From a virus: 27,135 nt of DNA. Shown in pieces: positions 13,086-21,582 of this stretch. The DNA is taken from positions 1 to 27,135 of IMG/VR virus record IMGVR_UViG_3300046648_000176; one strand, given 5' to 3'. The number at the start of each line of letters is the position of its first letter. The stretch's first letter is position 1. Position numbers and translations under genes: made by a program. The notes beneath the pieces were generated by a model, which was not told the origin of the DNA, did not search any database, and was given only the letters and a program-made list of their open reading frames with translations.

Positions 13086-14131
13086 GCTACAGCCTGTTCC
13101 GCGCCGGTCCCGGCAAGGCCTGGCACTACCGCTTCCAGGTGGCGGGGCTGCGGATCCAGCGCAGCACGCGCGAGAAGCTCAAGGGCCGGGCCGAGAAGGT
13201 GGCCCGGAAGGCGTACGACGACGCGGTCGTGCGCGCCAACGGCGGTCAGCCGGTCCCTACTCTGCGGGAGCTGATCGCCGCCTGGCTGGAGATCCACGAG
13301 CCGATCCGCAGCGCGCGGCACATCGGCAGCGTCAAGACGTTCGCCAGGTTGCACCTGTACACCTTGGGCGACAAGCCGGTCGGCGCCATCACCACGACGG
13401 ACATCGAGCTCGCGCGCAACAAGCACCTCGAGACCCATGCGCCGTCGAGCACCAACCACTGGCTGCGGCTGATGAAGCTGATCACGATGTGGGCCGTCAA
13501 GCGCGAGATCATCCCGCTGCTGCCATGGAAGGTCACGATGCTGAAGGTGCAGCGCAAGCCGCGCGCGATGCTGCCGGTCGACGTGGCCAACACCTGGTTC
13601 GCGGCGATCGACAGCGCGGCGCGCTCGGTGGCGGTGGGAACCGCGGTGCGCCTGATGTTCGGCGTGGGCCTGCGCGAGTCGGAATCGGCCAGCGCGCGCT
13701 GGGAGTGGATCGACTGGGAGCGCGCCACCTACACGCCCGGCATCACCAAGGGCCGCGAAGCCAAGCCGGTGCCGATGGCCGACTGGCTGATCGCGCACCT
13801 GGCGCCGCTGCGCCGCGAGTCGGGCCTGATCGCACCGCGCCGCGACGGCCGCCAGCTGCCGGCCGGGTTCTCGCGCAGCGCGATGGCCCGGGCGAACGCG
13901 GCGTGCGAACTGGTCGGCATCACCCCGCACCGCCTGCGCGGCACGTTCGCCACCATGCTGTCCGAGGCCGGCGTGCCGCTCCAGACCATCCAGGAGGTGA
14001 TGCGCCACAAGCACCCGATGACCACGATCGGTTACCTCGAGCCGAACCTCGACACCGCCGCCAAGGCCGTCAACGAGATCGGCCGGAAAATCGGAAATGC
14101 CCGGCGCGAAAGTGGCGCGGCGGCCCAATAG
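13082..14131 (+). CDS. int: Tyrosine-type site-specific integrase
   Basis: This 349-aa tyrosine recombinase would integrate and, with an excisionase, excise the phage. It has an N-terminal AP2-like arm-binding strand region (about 10-40), a SAM-like core-binding domain (about 60-150) and a catalytic domain. Catalytic residues are Arg198 (GVGLRESE), His283 and Arg286 (HRLRGTFAT), His309 (MRHKHP) and the nucleophile Tyr318 (TTIGYLEP). Its ATG overlaps the P-like stop by 4 bp, so it is part of the rightward early operon, an unusual place for an integrase. No excisionase-like gene is recognised nearby. Confidence 0.93.
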   Translation: MSYSLFRAGPGKAWHYRFQVAGLRIQRSTREKLKGRAEKVARKAYDDAVVRANGGQPVPTLRELIAAWLEIHEPIRSARHIGSVKTFARLHLYTLGDKPVGAITTTDIELARNKHLETHAPSSTNHWLRLMKLITMWAVKREIIPLLPWKVTMLKVQRKPRAMLPVDVANTWFAAIDSAARSVAVGTAVRLMFGVGLRESESASARWEWIDWERATYTPGITKGREAKPVPMADWLIAHLAPLRRESGLIAPRRDGRQLPAGFSRSAMARANAACELVGITPHRLRGTFATMLSEAGVPLQTIQEVMRHKHPMTTIGYLEPNLDTAAKAVNEIGRKIGNARRESGAAAQ

Positions 14132-14407
14132 TTTCATAGAGGAATGGGAATTATCAACAGTCATCCGGTTTTTGCCCGCGAAATCGGCGCTTTTTCGGGG
14201 CTTCGCGGCGCGATTGAAGGGTGGCGCGACGGACCTGGGCACCGGTCTTTAACGCCGATAACGCACGAAATAAAGCCGAATAAAGCCGAACCGAAAACCG
14301 GCGAAATTGGCGGGGCTTTCATAGGGAGCGGGAGAAACGAGGGGCGCGCATCGAAATTTCGTTTTGCCGAAGAGGTTTCTTTATAGCAACTATAAAAAGG
14401 GGATGTC
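14132..14407. other. Intergenic region after the integrase, candidate attP region
   Basis: This 276-bp stretch has no gene I can support. It contains a tandem ATAAAGCCGA repeat (around 14270-14288) and two related motifs, CGAAATCGGCG and CGAAATTGGCG. Near its end lies a 7+3+7 palindrome (14380-14396). Repeats next to an integrase are compatible with an attachment site with arm-type sites, but no core site can be identified from one sequence alone. Confidence 0.35.
14380..14396. repeat. Perfect palindrome upstream of small membrane gene
   Basis: TTTATAG-CAA-CTATAAA is a perfect 7+3+7 inverted repeat in an AT-rich patch, about 10 bp before the ATG at 14408 and just upstream of its AAGGGG ribosome-binding site. 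It could be an operator or an integrase core-type site; nothing visible decides. Confidence 0.5.
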
Positions 14408-14542
14408 ATGAGCACGGTGTTTTGCGGCGTTGGCGTGGTGGTTCTGGCTGGGGTGGTGATCGCAGTGGTCGGGGCATTGCTGATCGATCGGGCGCAGCGG
14501 GAAATCGACAGCATGAGATTTGGGCTTGATGAGGAGTATTGA
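14408..14542 (+). CDS. Tiny single-span membrane protein
   Basis: This 44-aa frame starts at an ATG with an AAGGGG sequence just upstream. It encodes one strongly hydrophobic helix (VGVVVLAGVVIAVVGALLI, about residues 7-25), followed by a short charged tail (DRAQREIDSMRFGLDEEY). The next gene's ATG follows its stop directly, and the Shine-Dalgarno sequence of that gene (GAGGAG) lies within its last codons. It is too short for a usual holin. A small membrane regulator or accessory protein is possible. Confidence 0.6.
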   Translation: MSTVFCGVGVVVLAGVVIAVVGALLIDRAQREIDSMRFGLDEEY

Positions 14543-14911
14543 ATGAAAATAAACGAAGAGCGCCAACTGGCCGATGAGTTGCTGGTGGAGTGGCACGACT
14601 GGTCCGCCGCTTACCGCCCGGCCCTGGGTGTGAATCGGGTATCGGTGTCGTGCCGCGATGCGCGCAGCAGCCGCCAGTACGAGGACAGCACGGAGGCCAG
14701 CTGCGGGCGCCTGCACGTCACCGAGATGCAAGCGGTCGCGTTTTGCGTCTACCAGCTGCCGGTCGCACAACAGATGGCCATCGGCCTGGAGATGAAGAAC
14801 CGTGTGGCGCGCGCCAGGGTATGGCGCAACGACGCGGCCGACACCTATGAGAACGCGGTCGAGGCAATCCGGCCGCTGATGCGTCGGCGTGGCTTGTTCG
14901 ATGGAAAGTAG
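14543..14911 (+). CDS. Possible Q-like late antiterminator
   Basis: This is a 122-aa helical protein. WHDWSAAYRPALGVNRV, SCRDARSSRQYED, HVTEMQAVAFCVYQLPVAQQ, MAIGLEMKNRVARARVWRN and ending RRRGLFDGK form a pattern I associate with a family found just before the late genes of Burkholderiales phages, comparable to short antitermination proteins. It is the last gene before the candidate late promoter and hairpins at 14912-15084, the position of Q in lambdoid phages. The call rests mainly on position. No zinc finger is visible. Confidence 0.5.
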   Translation: MKINEERQLADELLVEWHDWSAAYRPALGVNRVSVSCRDARSSRQYEDSTEASCGRLHVTEMQAVAFCVYQLPVAQQMAIGLEMKNRVARARVWRNDAADTYENAVEAIRPLMRRRGLFDGK

Positions 14912-14940
14912 TTGACAACGGAAAAGTTTCTAATCATCAT
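14912..14940 (+). promoter_or_regulatory. Candidate late promoter
   Basis: A perfect TTGACA (14912-14917) is followed after 17 bp by CATCAT (14935-14940), a 4-of-6 match to the -10. It lies immediately after the possible antiterminator gene and ahead of two hairpins and the late genes, as lambda PR' does. Confidence 0.45.
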
Positions 14941-14974
14941 GCTCGCGTGGTGGGAGAGGTGCGCCCACTGAAAT

Positions 14975-15004
14975 CAGCCCCGCCCCGAAAGGTCAGCGGG
15001 GCTG
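14975..15004 (+). terminator. GC-rich hairpin in the late leader
   Basis: CAGCCCCGC (14975-14983) pairs perfectly with GCGGGGCTG (14996-15004) across a 12-nt loop. It is followed only by TTGCATTT, so it is a weak intrinsic terminator or a pause/antitermination structure in the leader of the late transcript. Confidence 0.5.
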
Positions 15005-15062
15005 TTGCATTTCCGAGTCTCCTCCAGCGCTACCAGGCGATGGACTTCGCCCGCCAGGTGCC

Positions 15063-15083
15063 AAGCCTGTGCGGGCTTTTTTA
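15063..15083 (+). terminator. Intrinsic terminator before terminase (tR'-like)
   Basis: AAGCC-TGTGCG-GGCTT followed by a run of six T gives a short-stem intrinsic terminator about 30 bp before the small terminase ATG. Any late transcript must pass it, which fits regulation by antitermination. Confidence 0.6.
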
Positions 15084-15112
15084 TTCGTAGTCTCAGCCGA
15101 AAGGGGGTAAGC

Positions 15113-15706
15113 ATGGGCCGCAAGTCTTCTCTTACGCCCGAGCAGTGGGCTGAGGTCGAGCGCCGGCACCTGGTCGACGGCGTGTCCATCAACGCGCTCG
15201 CGGCCGAGTTCCGCGTGAACGAATCGTCGATCCGCCGCAAGATCAAACCCGGCAAGGCTAGCTCGCCCAGCGGCAAGAGCCCGCTGCACGTGCTGGCCGA
15301 AGAGAAGGTCCGCGCCGAGGCTGAGGCGAAGCGCGTGACTGCGCAGATCGCCCAGCTGCCGCAGACCCAGCAGCTGATCGTGTCGGACCTCGCGCGCAAG
15401 CTGAGCAACATCAGCGAGCACATCGGCACTGCGGCCGAGATCAGCGCGGCGTCGGCGCATCGTCTGTCGATCCTGGCCAACCAGCAGCTCGAGCTGGTCG
15501 ACGACGTGAACCCGCTGGCCACGGCCGCGCAGCTGAAGACGTTCGAGGTACTGCAGAAGATGGCCAACGGCGCGAGCGAAATCCCGATGAACCTGCTGCG
15601 TGCGAACAAGGAAACGATCGAGGACCAGAACAAGCGCGTCAACGAGCAGGCCAGCCCGGTGAACCCGGCACGCGGCACTGTCTTCAAGATCGTGAGGCCC
15701 GCATGA
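15113..15706 (+). CDS. terS: Terminase small subunit
   Basis: The ATG at 15113 has an AAGGGGG Shine-Dalgarno sequence; in-frame starts further upstream lie in the hairpin region. The 197-aa protein begins with a helix-turn-helix (GVSINALAAEFRVNESSIRR, residues 23-42). A long helical region, probably oligomerising, follows (about 65-170). Small terminases recognise the packaging site and hand the DNA to the large subunit. Its stop overlaps the large-subunit ATG by 4 bp, the standard order. Confidence 0.85.
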   Translation: MGRKSSLTPEQWAEVERRHLVDGVSINALAAEFRVNESSIRRKIKPGKASSPSGKSPLHVLAEEKVRAEAEAKRVTAQIAQLPQTQQLIVSDLARKLSNISEHIGTAAEISAASAHRLSILANQQLELVDDVNPLATAAQLKTFEVLQKMANGASEIPMNLLRANKETIEDQNKRVNEQASPVNPARGTVFKIVRPA

Positions 15707-17148
15707 GCGAAGCGCTCGAGCAACCGTTGGAGATCGAGCTGTTCGAGGCGTTCGAGTTCCTCCTGTACCCGAAGCGGATCAAGGTGCCGTTTGGTGGCCG
15801 GGGCGGCGCCAAGACCGAGGAAATCGCCGAGATCCTGGTGTGGATGATGTGGCAGTACGGCACCAAGCTGCTGTGCGCGCGCGAGTTCCAGAACTCGATC
15901 GAGGAATCGAGCAAGGCCGTGCTGGAGGCCAAGATCGAGAAGCTGGGCCTGAGCGAGTTCTTCGACATCCAGAACGACGGCATCTACGGACGCAACGGCT
16001 CATGTGCCAAGTTTGTCGGCTTGGCGCGCAATGTCGCCTCGATCAAGTCGAAGTTCGGCTACAACATCGTCTGGGTCGAGGAGGCGGAAAACGTCAGCGA
16101 GAACAGCTGGAAGGTACTGGTGCCGACCGTCCGAGAGGCGAACTCCGAGATCTGGATCAGCTTCAACCCGAACGAGCCCGACGCGCCGACCTACAAACGC
16201 TTCGTGCTGCCGTACATCGACCACATCAACGCCGAGATCGCCGCAGGCCGCCCCGGCGTCTACGAGGACGACTACACCTACGTGCGCAAGGTGTCGTACC
16301 GGGACAACCCGCGCTTCCCAGACGTGCTGCGCGTCGAGATGGAGCGCGACAAGGCCGCCAACTTCAAGAAGTACCTGCACGTCTGGGAAGGCGAGTGCAA
16401 TGCCGACTACGACGACTCGGTGATCGAGCCGGAATGGATCGACGCGGCCATCGACGCGCACAAGAAGCTGAACTACACGCCGCGCGGCGACCGCGTCATC
16501 GGTTTCGACCCGGCTGACAGCGGCAGCGACGCCAAGGGCCTAGCCAAGCGCTACGGCATGCTCGTCCAGGATGTGAAGCGCTGGACCGATGGGGACATTG
16601 ACGATGCGATCACGCGCACCTTCGACGACGCCTTCGAGCATCGCGCGAACATCATCGTGTACGACAGCATCGGCGTCGGCGCCGGTGTGAAGGTCGGACT
16701 GAAGGAGCGGATCGCCGGTCGCGACATCGATGTGCAGGGTTTCGGCGCGGGGGACTCGCCCTGGCCCGGCCTGTACGAGAAGGACCGCAAGAACGAGGAC
16801 GTGTTTCGCAACCTGCGGGCGATGGGCTGGTGGCTGCTGCGCGACCGCTTCAAGCGCACCTATGAAGCGCTGGTCAAGGGCGAGTACCACGACCCGGCCA
16901 CGATGATCAGCCTGTCGAGCGAGATCAAGGACCTGCAGCAGCTCAAGACGGAGCTGGTCCGCCAGCAGCGCAAGCGCACCGCCGGCTCGAAGATGATCCA
17001 GCTGGTCAGCAAGGACGAGATGCGCGCCAGGAAGATTCCGTCGCCGAACATGGCCGACGCCCTGATGATGTGCTTCATGGTCCGCGACAAGCAGAAACCG
17101 ACGTACGACTTCACCAAATCCGCCGCATCCGGCGCAAGGGCAATGTAA
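15703..17148 (+). CDS. terL: Terminase large subunit
   Basis: This is the 481-aa ATPase-nuclease that cuts concatemeric DNA and pumps it into the procapsid. The ATPase half has a Walker A-type loop (GGRGGAKTE, 31-39), a Walker B ending in acid residues (NIVWVEEAEN, 121-130) and a coupling motif (SFNPNEPD, 153-160). The nuclease half has acidic metal ligands at Asp269 (VIGFDPADSG), Asp321 (IIVYDSIGVG) and Asp452 (NMADAL). Length and motifs match the PBSX/Terminase_3 type, used by many headful-packaging phages. Overlaps link it to the small subunit and the portal gene. Confidence 0.94.
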   Translation: MSEALEQPLEIELFEAFEFLLYPKRIKVPFGGRGGAKTEEIAEILVWMMWQYGTKLLCAREFQNSIEESSKAVLEAKIEKLGLSEFFDIQNDGIYGRNGSCAKFVGLARNVASIKSKFGYNIVWVEEAENVSENSWKVLVPTVREANSEIWISFNPNEPDAPTYKRFVLPYIDHINAEIAAGRPGVYEDDYTYVRKVSYRDNPRFPDVLRVEMERDKAANFKKYLHVWEGECNADYDDSVIEPEWIDAAIDAHKKLNYTPRGDRVIGFDPADSGSDAKGLAKRYGMLVQDVKRWTDGDIDDAITRTFDDAFEHRANIIVYDSIGVGAGVKVGLKERIAGRDIDVQGFGAGDSPWPGLYEKDRKNEDVFRNLRAMGWWLLRDRFKRTYEALVKGEYHDPATMISLSSEIKDLQQLKTELVRQQRKRTAGSKMIQLVSKDEMRARKIPSPNMADALMMCFMVRDKQKPTYDFTKSAASGARAM

Positions 17149-19403
17149 TGGCGAATGATCTCAAACAGGCGCAGGAGATGTACCAGGACGCGATCGAGGC
17201 GACGCGCGAGCAGCGTCAGCAGATCGAGGAAGACCTGAAGTTCTCCGACCCGTCGAACCCGCAGCAGTGGGACGAGGCGGTCAGGCGCGCACGCGAGAAC
17301 GACCCCGGCGGCGCCCGCCCCTGCCTGGTGATGGACCACACCGGCCAGTACGTGGCCAACGTCGCCGGCCAGGTGGTCAAGTCGCCGCCGTCGATCCACA
17401 CCGTGCCGGTGGGCTCCGGCTCCGACATCAAGGTGTCCGAGCAGCTCGACGGCATGCTGCGCCACATCGAATACGCCAGCCGTGCACAGACCCACTACGG
17501 GACCGTGCTGACCTCGGCGGCGCGCACTGGCGTCGGCTACCTGATCGTGCGCCCCGAGTACGTCGACCGCGCGCTGGGCTACCAGGAGCCGCGCATCTGC
17601 GCCGAGGCCGACCCGCTGCGCGTGGTGTTCGACCCGTGGAGCGTGCAGCTGGACGGCAGCGACGCCACCTTCGGCTACCTGCTCACATCGATGAGCGAGC
17701 GCGAATTCGAGCGCAAGTACGGCACGCGCGCCGAGAAGGTCAGCTTCGGCGCCGACCAGCGCGGCGCGGACGGCCAGGGCGAGCGCAAGTCCATCGTCGT
17801 GGCCGAGCAGTGGTACAAGGAAGACAAGACCCGCAACGTCATCATCTGGATCGGCCTGGACGGCCAGGAGGTCACCGGCTCCGAGGATGAATACCACGCC
17901 GCCTGCCAGGCCGCCGGGCTCACGCTGCACTTCGTGCGCAGCTACCGCGACAAGTACCAGTGCGTGAAGTGGCGCACGATGAGCGGCGCGGCGATCCTGG
18001 ACACGGTGAAGAACGCCGACGGCACCGAGGCGCTCTACCCTGCCGACCATATTGGCATCGTGCCGGTGTACGGCTACTGGGGCATCAGCGACGGCCGCCT
18101 GAAGTACTGCGGCATCCCGCGCCGCGCGATGAACCCGCAGCGGGCCTACAACTATCACAAGTCGGAAGAGCTGGCCTACATGGGCAGCGCGCCGAAAGCG
18201 CCGTACATGGCACCGGTGCGGGCAATCCGTGGGCTCGAAGCGCTATGGGACCGGGCGTCGATCGACTCGCGCGCGTTCCTGCCGTACAACGACATCGACG
18301 AGAACGGCCAGCCAATCGCGGCGCCGACCCGGGCCAACGTGTCGGTCAACCTGCAGAACCACATCGTCGGCGCGCAGGAGGCGCTGCGCGACCTCGAGGC
18401 GACGATCGGCATGTACCAGGCCAACCTGGGCGCGCCGAGCAACGAGCATTCGGGCGTGGCGATCGACGCGCGCAAGGAACAGGGCGAGGCCAGCACGGCG
18501 CACTTCCCCCAGCACCTGGCGGCGTCGCTGGGCCAGGTCGGGCGCATCGTGGTGCAGATGTCGGCAAAGCTGATCGACACCAAGCGCCGGCAGCGGATCT
18601 TGGGTATCGACATGAAGCCGGGCAGCATCACGGTCGACCCCGAGCAGCCGCAGGCGGTACGCGAGACCGACGATGGCATCAGCATCAACCCCAATGTCGG
18701 TTCGTACGACGTGCGGGTGGTGGTGGGAGCCAGCTACAGCACCCAGCGCAGCCAGGCGCAGACCGCGCTGGCCGAAGTGATGCGCAACAACCCGAACATG
18801 ACCCCGGCGATCGCGCCGCTATGGGCGCAGAACCTGGACATCCCGCACGCGGACAAGCTGGCCCAGGTGCTGGCCGCGATGGCGCCGCCGGCGGTGCAGG
18901 CGATCCTGAACCCGGACACGAGCAAGCAGCCGAAGGCCGAGCAGCTGCTGCAGCAGGTCCAGCAGGCGCAGCAGGCACTGCAGGAAGCGATCCAGCACGC
19001 GCACGACGCGCAGGCCGAGGCCGACGAGGCCCAGGAGCAGCTGCACGATAAGCGCGCTGAAATGGACATCAAGGAGCGCGAGCTGAAGATCAAGGACTAT
19101 GAGGCCAGAACCAAGCGCCTGCAGGTGACAAGCACAGCCATGACGCCGGAGCAGATCCGGCTGATGGTCGCGCAAACGGTCGACGCGATGCTGAGCCACC
19201 CGGATCCGCTGCCGGGTGAGATGTCACAGCCGCATGCCATCGCGCAGCAGCCCGACGACGCGGAGATGCCCGAACCAGCCGCACCCGAGCCGCCCGAACC
19301 ATCCGAACCGGCGCCAGCGCCAGACGATTCCGCTGCCCTGCAGCAAACCCCGAACCCGCCGAGCGCGGGTTTTTCTTTGCCTGACCCACCACAAGGAGCA
19401 TGA
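17148..19403 (+). CDS. P22-like portal protein
   Basis: This 751-aa protein starts at the ATG overlapping the terminase TAA by one base; an earlier in-frame ATG lies inside terL. MANDLKQAQEMYQDAIEATR and ENDPGGARPCLVMDHTGQYV match the start of P22-type portals, the dodecameric DNA gate. Residues 600-680 contain a long Gln/Ala-rich coiled coil (QQVQQAQQALQEAIQHAHD), comparable to the P22 portal barrel. A Pro/Glu/Ala-rich tail (about 705-751) follows. The last codons encode an intrinsic-terminator-like hairpin. The scaffold gene overlaps its stop by 4 bp. Confidence 0.92.
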   Translation: MANDLKQAQEMYQDAIEATREQRQQIEEDLKFSDPSNPQQWDEAVRRARENDPGGARPCLVMDHTGQYVANVAGQVVKSPPSIHTVPVGSGSDIKVSEQLDGMLRHIEYASRAQTHYGTVLTSAARTGVGYLIVRPEYVDRALGYQEPRICAEADPLRVVFDPWSVQLDGSDATFGYLLTSMSEREFERKYGTRAEKVSFGADQRGADGQGERKSIVVAEQWYKEDKTRNVIIWIGLDGQEVTGSEDEYHAACQAAGLTLHFVRSYRDKYQCVKWRTMSGAAILDTVKNADGTEALYPADHIGIVPVYGYWGISDGRLKYCGIPRRAMNPQRAYNYHKSEELAYMGSAPKAPYMAPVRAIRGLEALWDRASIDSRAFLPYNDIDENGQPIAAPTRANVSVNLQNHIVGAQEALRDLEATIGMYQANLGAPSNEHSGVAIDARKEQGEASTAHFPQHLAASLGQVGRIVVQMSAKLIDTKRRQRILGIDMKPGSITVDPEQPQAVRETDDGISINPNVGSYDVRVVVGASYSTQRSQAQTALAEVMRNNPNMTPAIAPLWAQNLDIPHADKLAQVLAAMAPPAVQAILNPDTSKQPKAEQLLQQVQQAQQALQEAIQHAHDAQAEADEAQEQLHDKRAEMDIKERELKIKDYEARTKRLQVTSTAMTPEQIRLMVAQTVDAMLSHPDPLPGEMSQPHAIAQQPDDAEMPEPAAPEPPEPSEPAPAPDDSAALQQTPNPPSAGFSLPDPPQGA
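19353..19377 (+). terminator. Intrinsic-terminator-like hairpin inside the portal 3' end
   Basis: AACCCGC-CGAGC-GCGGGTT is a perfect 7-bp stem with a 5-nt loop, followed by TTTCTTT. It lies within the last 17 codons of the portal gene, about 25 bp before the scaffold start. It could attenuate transcription between packaging and capsid genes. Confidence 0.65.
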
Positions 19404-20236
19404 TTTTGGACGTCAACGACAACGCATTGCCAACTGGCGGCACCCCCGCCGCGGCAGGCGACACCGCAAATAACGGTGCCGACCACATCGACCAGCCCAA
19501 CCTGGGCGACGGAACCAATGGCGGCGCAGCCAACGCGGGCGACGGCAACGAACCGGCAGCGGAAGCGAAGAAGGAAAAGACCCCGGAGCAGCGCGAGATC
19601 GAGCGCCTGCGCCGCCGCGTCGACAACCTGACGCGCAAGAAGTACGAGCTGCTCGCCGCGACGCCGGCCGCAGCTGCGCAACACGAGCAATCCAACCAGG
19701 CGGACGACGACGAACCCGTGACGCTGACCCGCGCCGAGCTGAACCAGCGCATCGCAGAGCAGGCTAAGCAGCTTGCACCGACGATGCGCGAGCAGCAGGC
19801 CGAGGTCGAGCGTCGCCATGGGGTCGTGACCGCGCTCGCCAAGGAATGGGGCCCGGAGAAGTTCGACACGCTTTCGGCGGAACTGGACGAGGCCTTTGGC
19901 GGCCTTGCCGATCGCAGCGGCACACCCAAGCCTGCCACCGACGCGATCTTCCACGCCGACGACCCGAAAGGCGTCATCGAATACCTGACCGACCCCGATA
20001 ACGCGGACGAAGCCGCCAGCATTTCGAAGATGGGCGCCGTGCAGGCCGGGCGCGCGATCGCCAAGCTCGAGCAGAAGCTCGAAGCCGAGAAATCGAAGGC
20101 CAAGCCGAAGCCGAGCAACGCCCCTGCGCCGATCGAGCCGGCGCGCGGCGGCGGCGTGCCCAACGGCATGCCGGATCCATCCAACACCAAGGCCTACATC
20201 GCCTGGGCCAACGCCCAGGAACGGGCACAACGCTAA
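19400..20236 (+). CDS. Capsid scaffolding protein
   Basis: This 278-aa acidic protein lies between portal and coat genes, the place of P22 gp8. The first 55 residues are disordered (Gly/Asn/Ala-rich). A coiled coil follows (TPEQREIERLRRRVDNLTRK, about 61-80). More helices come next, then a basic Lys/Pro-rich C-terminal part, the type of region with which scaffolds bind coat. It would direct procapsid assembly and then leave. The start ATG overlaps the portal stop by 4 bp. The family is assigned by position and composition. Confidence 0.82.
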   Translation: MILDVNDNALPTGGTPAAAGDTANNGADHIDQPNLGDGTNGGAANAGDGNEPAAEAKKEKTPEQREIERLRRRVDNLTRKKYELLAATPAAAAQHEQSNQADDDEPVTLTRAELNQRIAEQAKQLAPTMREQQAEVERRHGVVTALAKEWGPEKFDTLSAELDEAFGGLADRSGTPKPATDAIFHADDPKGVIEYLTDPDNADEAASISKMGAVQAGRAIAKLEQKLEAEKSKAKPKPSNAPAPIEPARGGGVPNGMPDPSNTKAYIAWANAQERAQR

Positions 20237-20248
20237 TAGGAGCCACTC

Positions 20249-21523
20249 ATGGCAAACAATCTCGTCACTTCGCAGGTCATCACCAATGAAGTCCTGCGTA
20301 TTGCGCACAACAACAGCGCCTTCCTCGGCAACATGAATACCGACTACAAGGATTCGTGGGAAAAGGATCTGAAGCCGGGCCAGAAGATCAGCGCGCGCGC
20401 ACCGGTCCAGTTCATGCACCGCGATGGCGAAACCGCCGTGGTGCAGGACATCACCGAGCGCAATGTCGACGTTACCCTGCAGCCGCTGCTCGGTCTGGAC
20501 TTCGCCATCGGCTCGACCGAACTGTCCACGTCGGTCGGCAGCAATGGTCAAGTCAACAAGGCGTTCAAGGAACGCTACCTGAAACCTGCTGGCCTGAAAC
20601 TGGCGGCACTGCTGGACTATCGCGTTGCGTCGCTGCTGAAAAACAGCACGCACCAGATCGTCGGCACGCCCGGCACCCCGCCAGCCACCTTCGCCGACCT
20701 GCTGCAGGCCGGTGTGCCGCTCGACCGCATGAGCGTGCCGCGCGACGGTAACCGTATGGCAGCGATCGAGCCGGGCGCGAATGCGACCATCGTCGCTGGC
20801 CTGTCGGGCCTGTTCAACAACAAGGAAGTCCTGGGCGAGCAGTACAAGACCGGCGTCATCAAGACCGGCGCCGGCTTGGACATCGCCATGAGCCAGAACG
20901 TGCCCTCGCACACGGTCGGCGCATTGGGTGGCGCGCCGCTGGTGAACGGTGCCAACCAGGGTACGGTGAACGCCGGCGCGACCGACAACCCGTATGCCGC
21001 GACTACCAACCTGGTCACCGACGGCTGGACCGCTGCGGCGGCGCAGCGCCTGAACAAGGGCGACACCTTCACGATCGCCGGCGTGTATTCGGTCAACCCG
21101 GAAACCAAGGCATCGACCGGCGTGCTGCAGTCGTTCCTGGTGACGGCTGACGCTGCGTCGGATGCGGCGGGCAACCTCACCATCGTGTGCAGCCCAGCCA
21201 TCATCGCCGGCGGCGCCTACCAGAACGTGACCGCGCGCCCGGCCGACAACGCGGCGATCACGATCACGTCCGGCGCGGCAAACGCCACCTACACCCAGAA
21301 CATGGTATGGCACCGCGACGCGATCACGTTCGTTTCGCCGAAGCAGGAACTGCCGGGCGGAATGGATATGGCCTATCAGGCATCGCTGGCTGACGAAGGC
21401 GGTGTGTCGCTGCGCTTCGTGCGCGGCTTCGACATCATCAACAACAAGTTCGTCAGCCGCTTCGACATCCTCTGGGGTGCCGCGGTGACGCTGCCGAACT
21501 TCGCCGTGCGCCGCACGAACTAA
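20249..21523 (+). CDS. P22-like major coat protein
   Basis: This 424-aa protein matches the P22 gp5 coat family in length and order. MANNLVTSQVITNEVLRIAH and the following NNSAFLGNMNTDY with KPGQKISARAP form the N-terminal region. An inserted domain lies in the middle, and the terminal segment (GMDMAYQASLADEGGVSLRF, FDIINNKFVSRFDILWGAAV) is typical. It forms the HK97-fold icosahedral shell. A strong Shine-Dalgarno sequence (AGGAG) precedes it. Codon use is even more GC-optimised than in the early genes, as expected for the most abundant product. Confidence 0.93.
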   Translation: MANNLVTSQVITNEVLRIAHNNSAFLGNMNTDYKDSWEKDLKPGQKISARAPVQFMHRDGETAVVQDITERNVDVTLQPLLGLDFAIGSTELSTSVGSNGQVNKAFKERYLKPAGLKLAALLDYRVASLLKNSTHQIVGTPGTPPATFADLLQAGVPLDRMSVPRDGNRMAAIEPGANATIVAGLSGLFNNKEVLGEQYKTGVIKTGAGLDIAMSQNVPSHTVGALGGAPLVNGANQGTVNAGATDNPYAATTNLVTDGWTAAAAQRLNKGDTFTIAGVYSVNPETKASTGVLQSFLVTADAASDAAGNLTIVCSPAIIAGGAYQNVTARPADNAAITITSGAANATYTQNMVWHRDAITFVSPKQELPGGMDMAYQASLADEGGVSLRFVRGFDIINNKFVSRFDILWGAAVTLPNFAVRRTN

Positions 21524-21532
21524 GGCGCCGCC

Positions 21533-21559
21533 GGGCCGGCCCGCAAGGCTGGCCCTTCC
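21533..21559 (+). terminator. Hairpin after the coat gene
   Basis: GGGCCGGCC-CGCAA-GGCTGGCCC forms a 9-bp stem with one G-U pair ten bases after the coat stop, followed by TTCC. The U run is poor, so it may stabilise coat mRNA or cause partial termination. Confidence 0.55.
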
Positions 21560-21582
21560 TCACTTATCCACAGGAGAAACGC

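Noticed and set aside
14244-14253. GGTCTTTAAC, similar to a boxA antitermination element
   Set aside because: The match is short, there is no boxB-like hairpin nearby and it lies outside the expected leader regions.
14144-14386. 80-aa open frame on the plus strand after the integrase
   Set aside because: The purine-rich sequence touches the ATG without proper spacing, the frame runs over repeats, and the translation shows no family resemblance.
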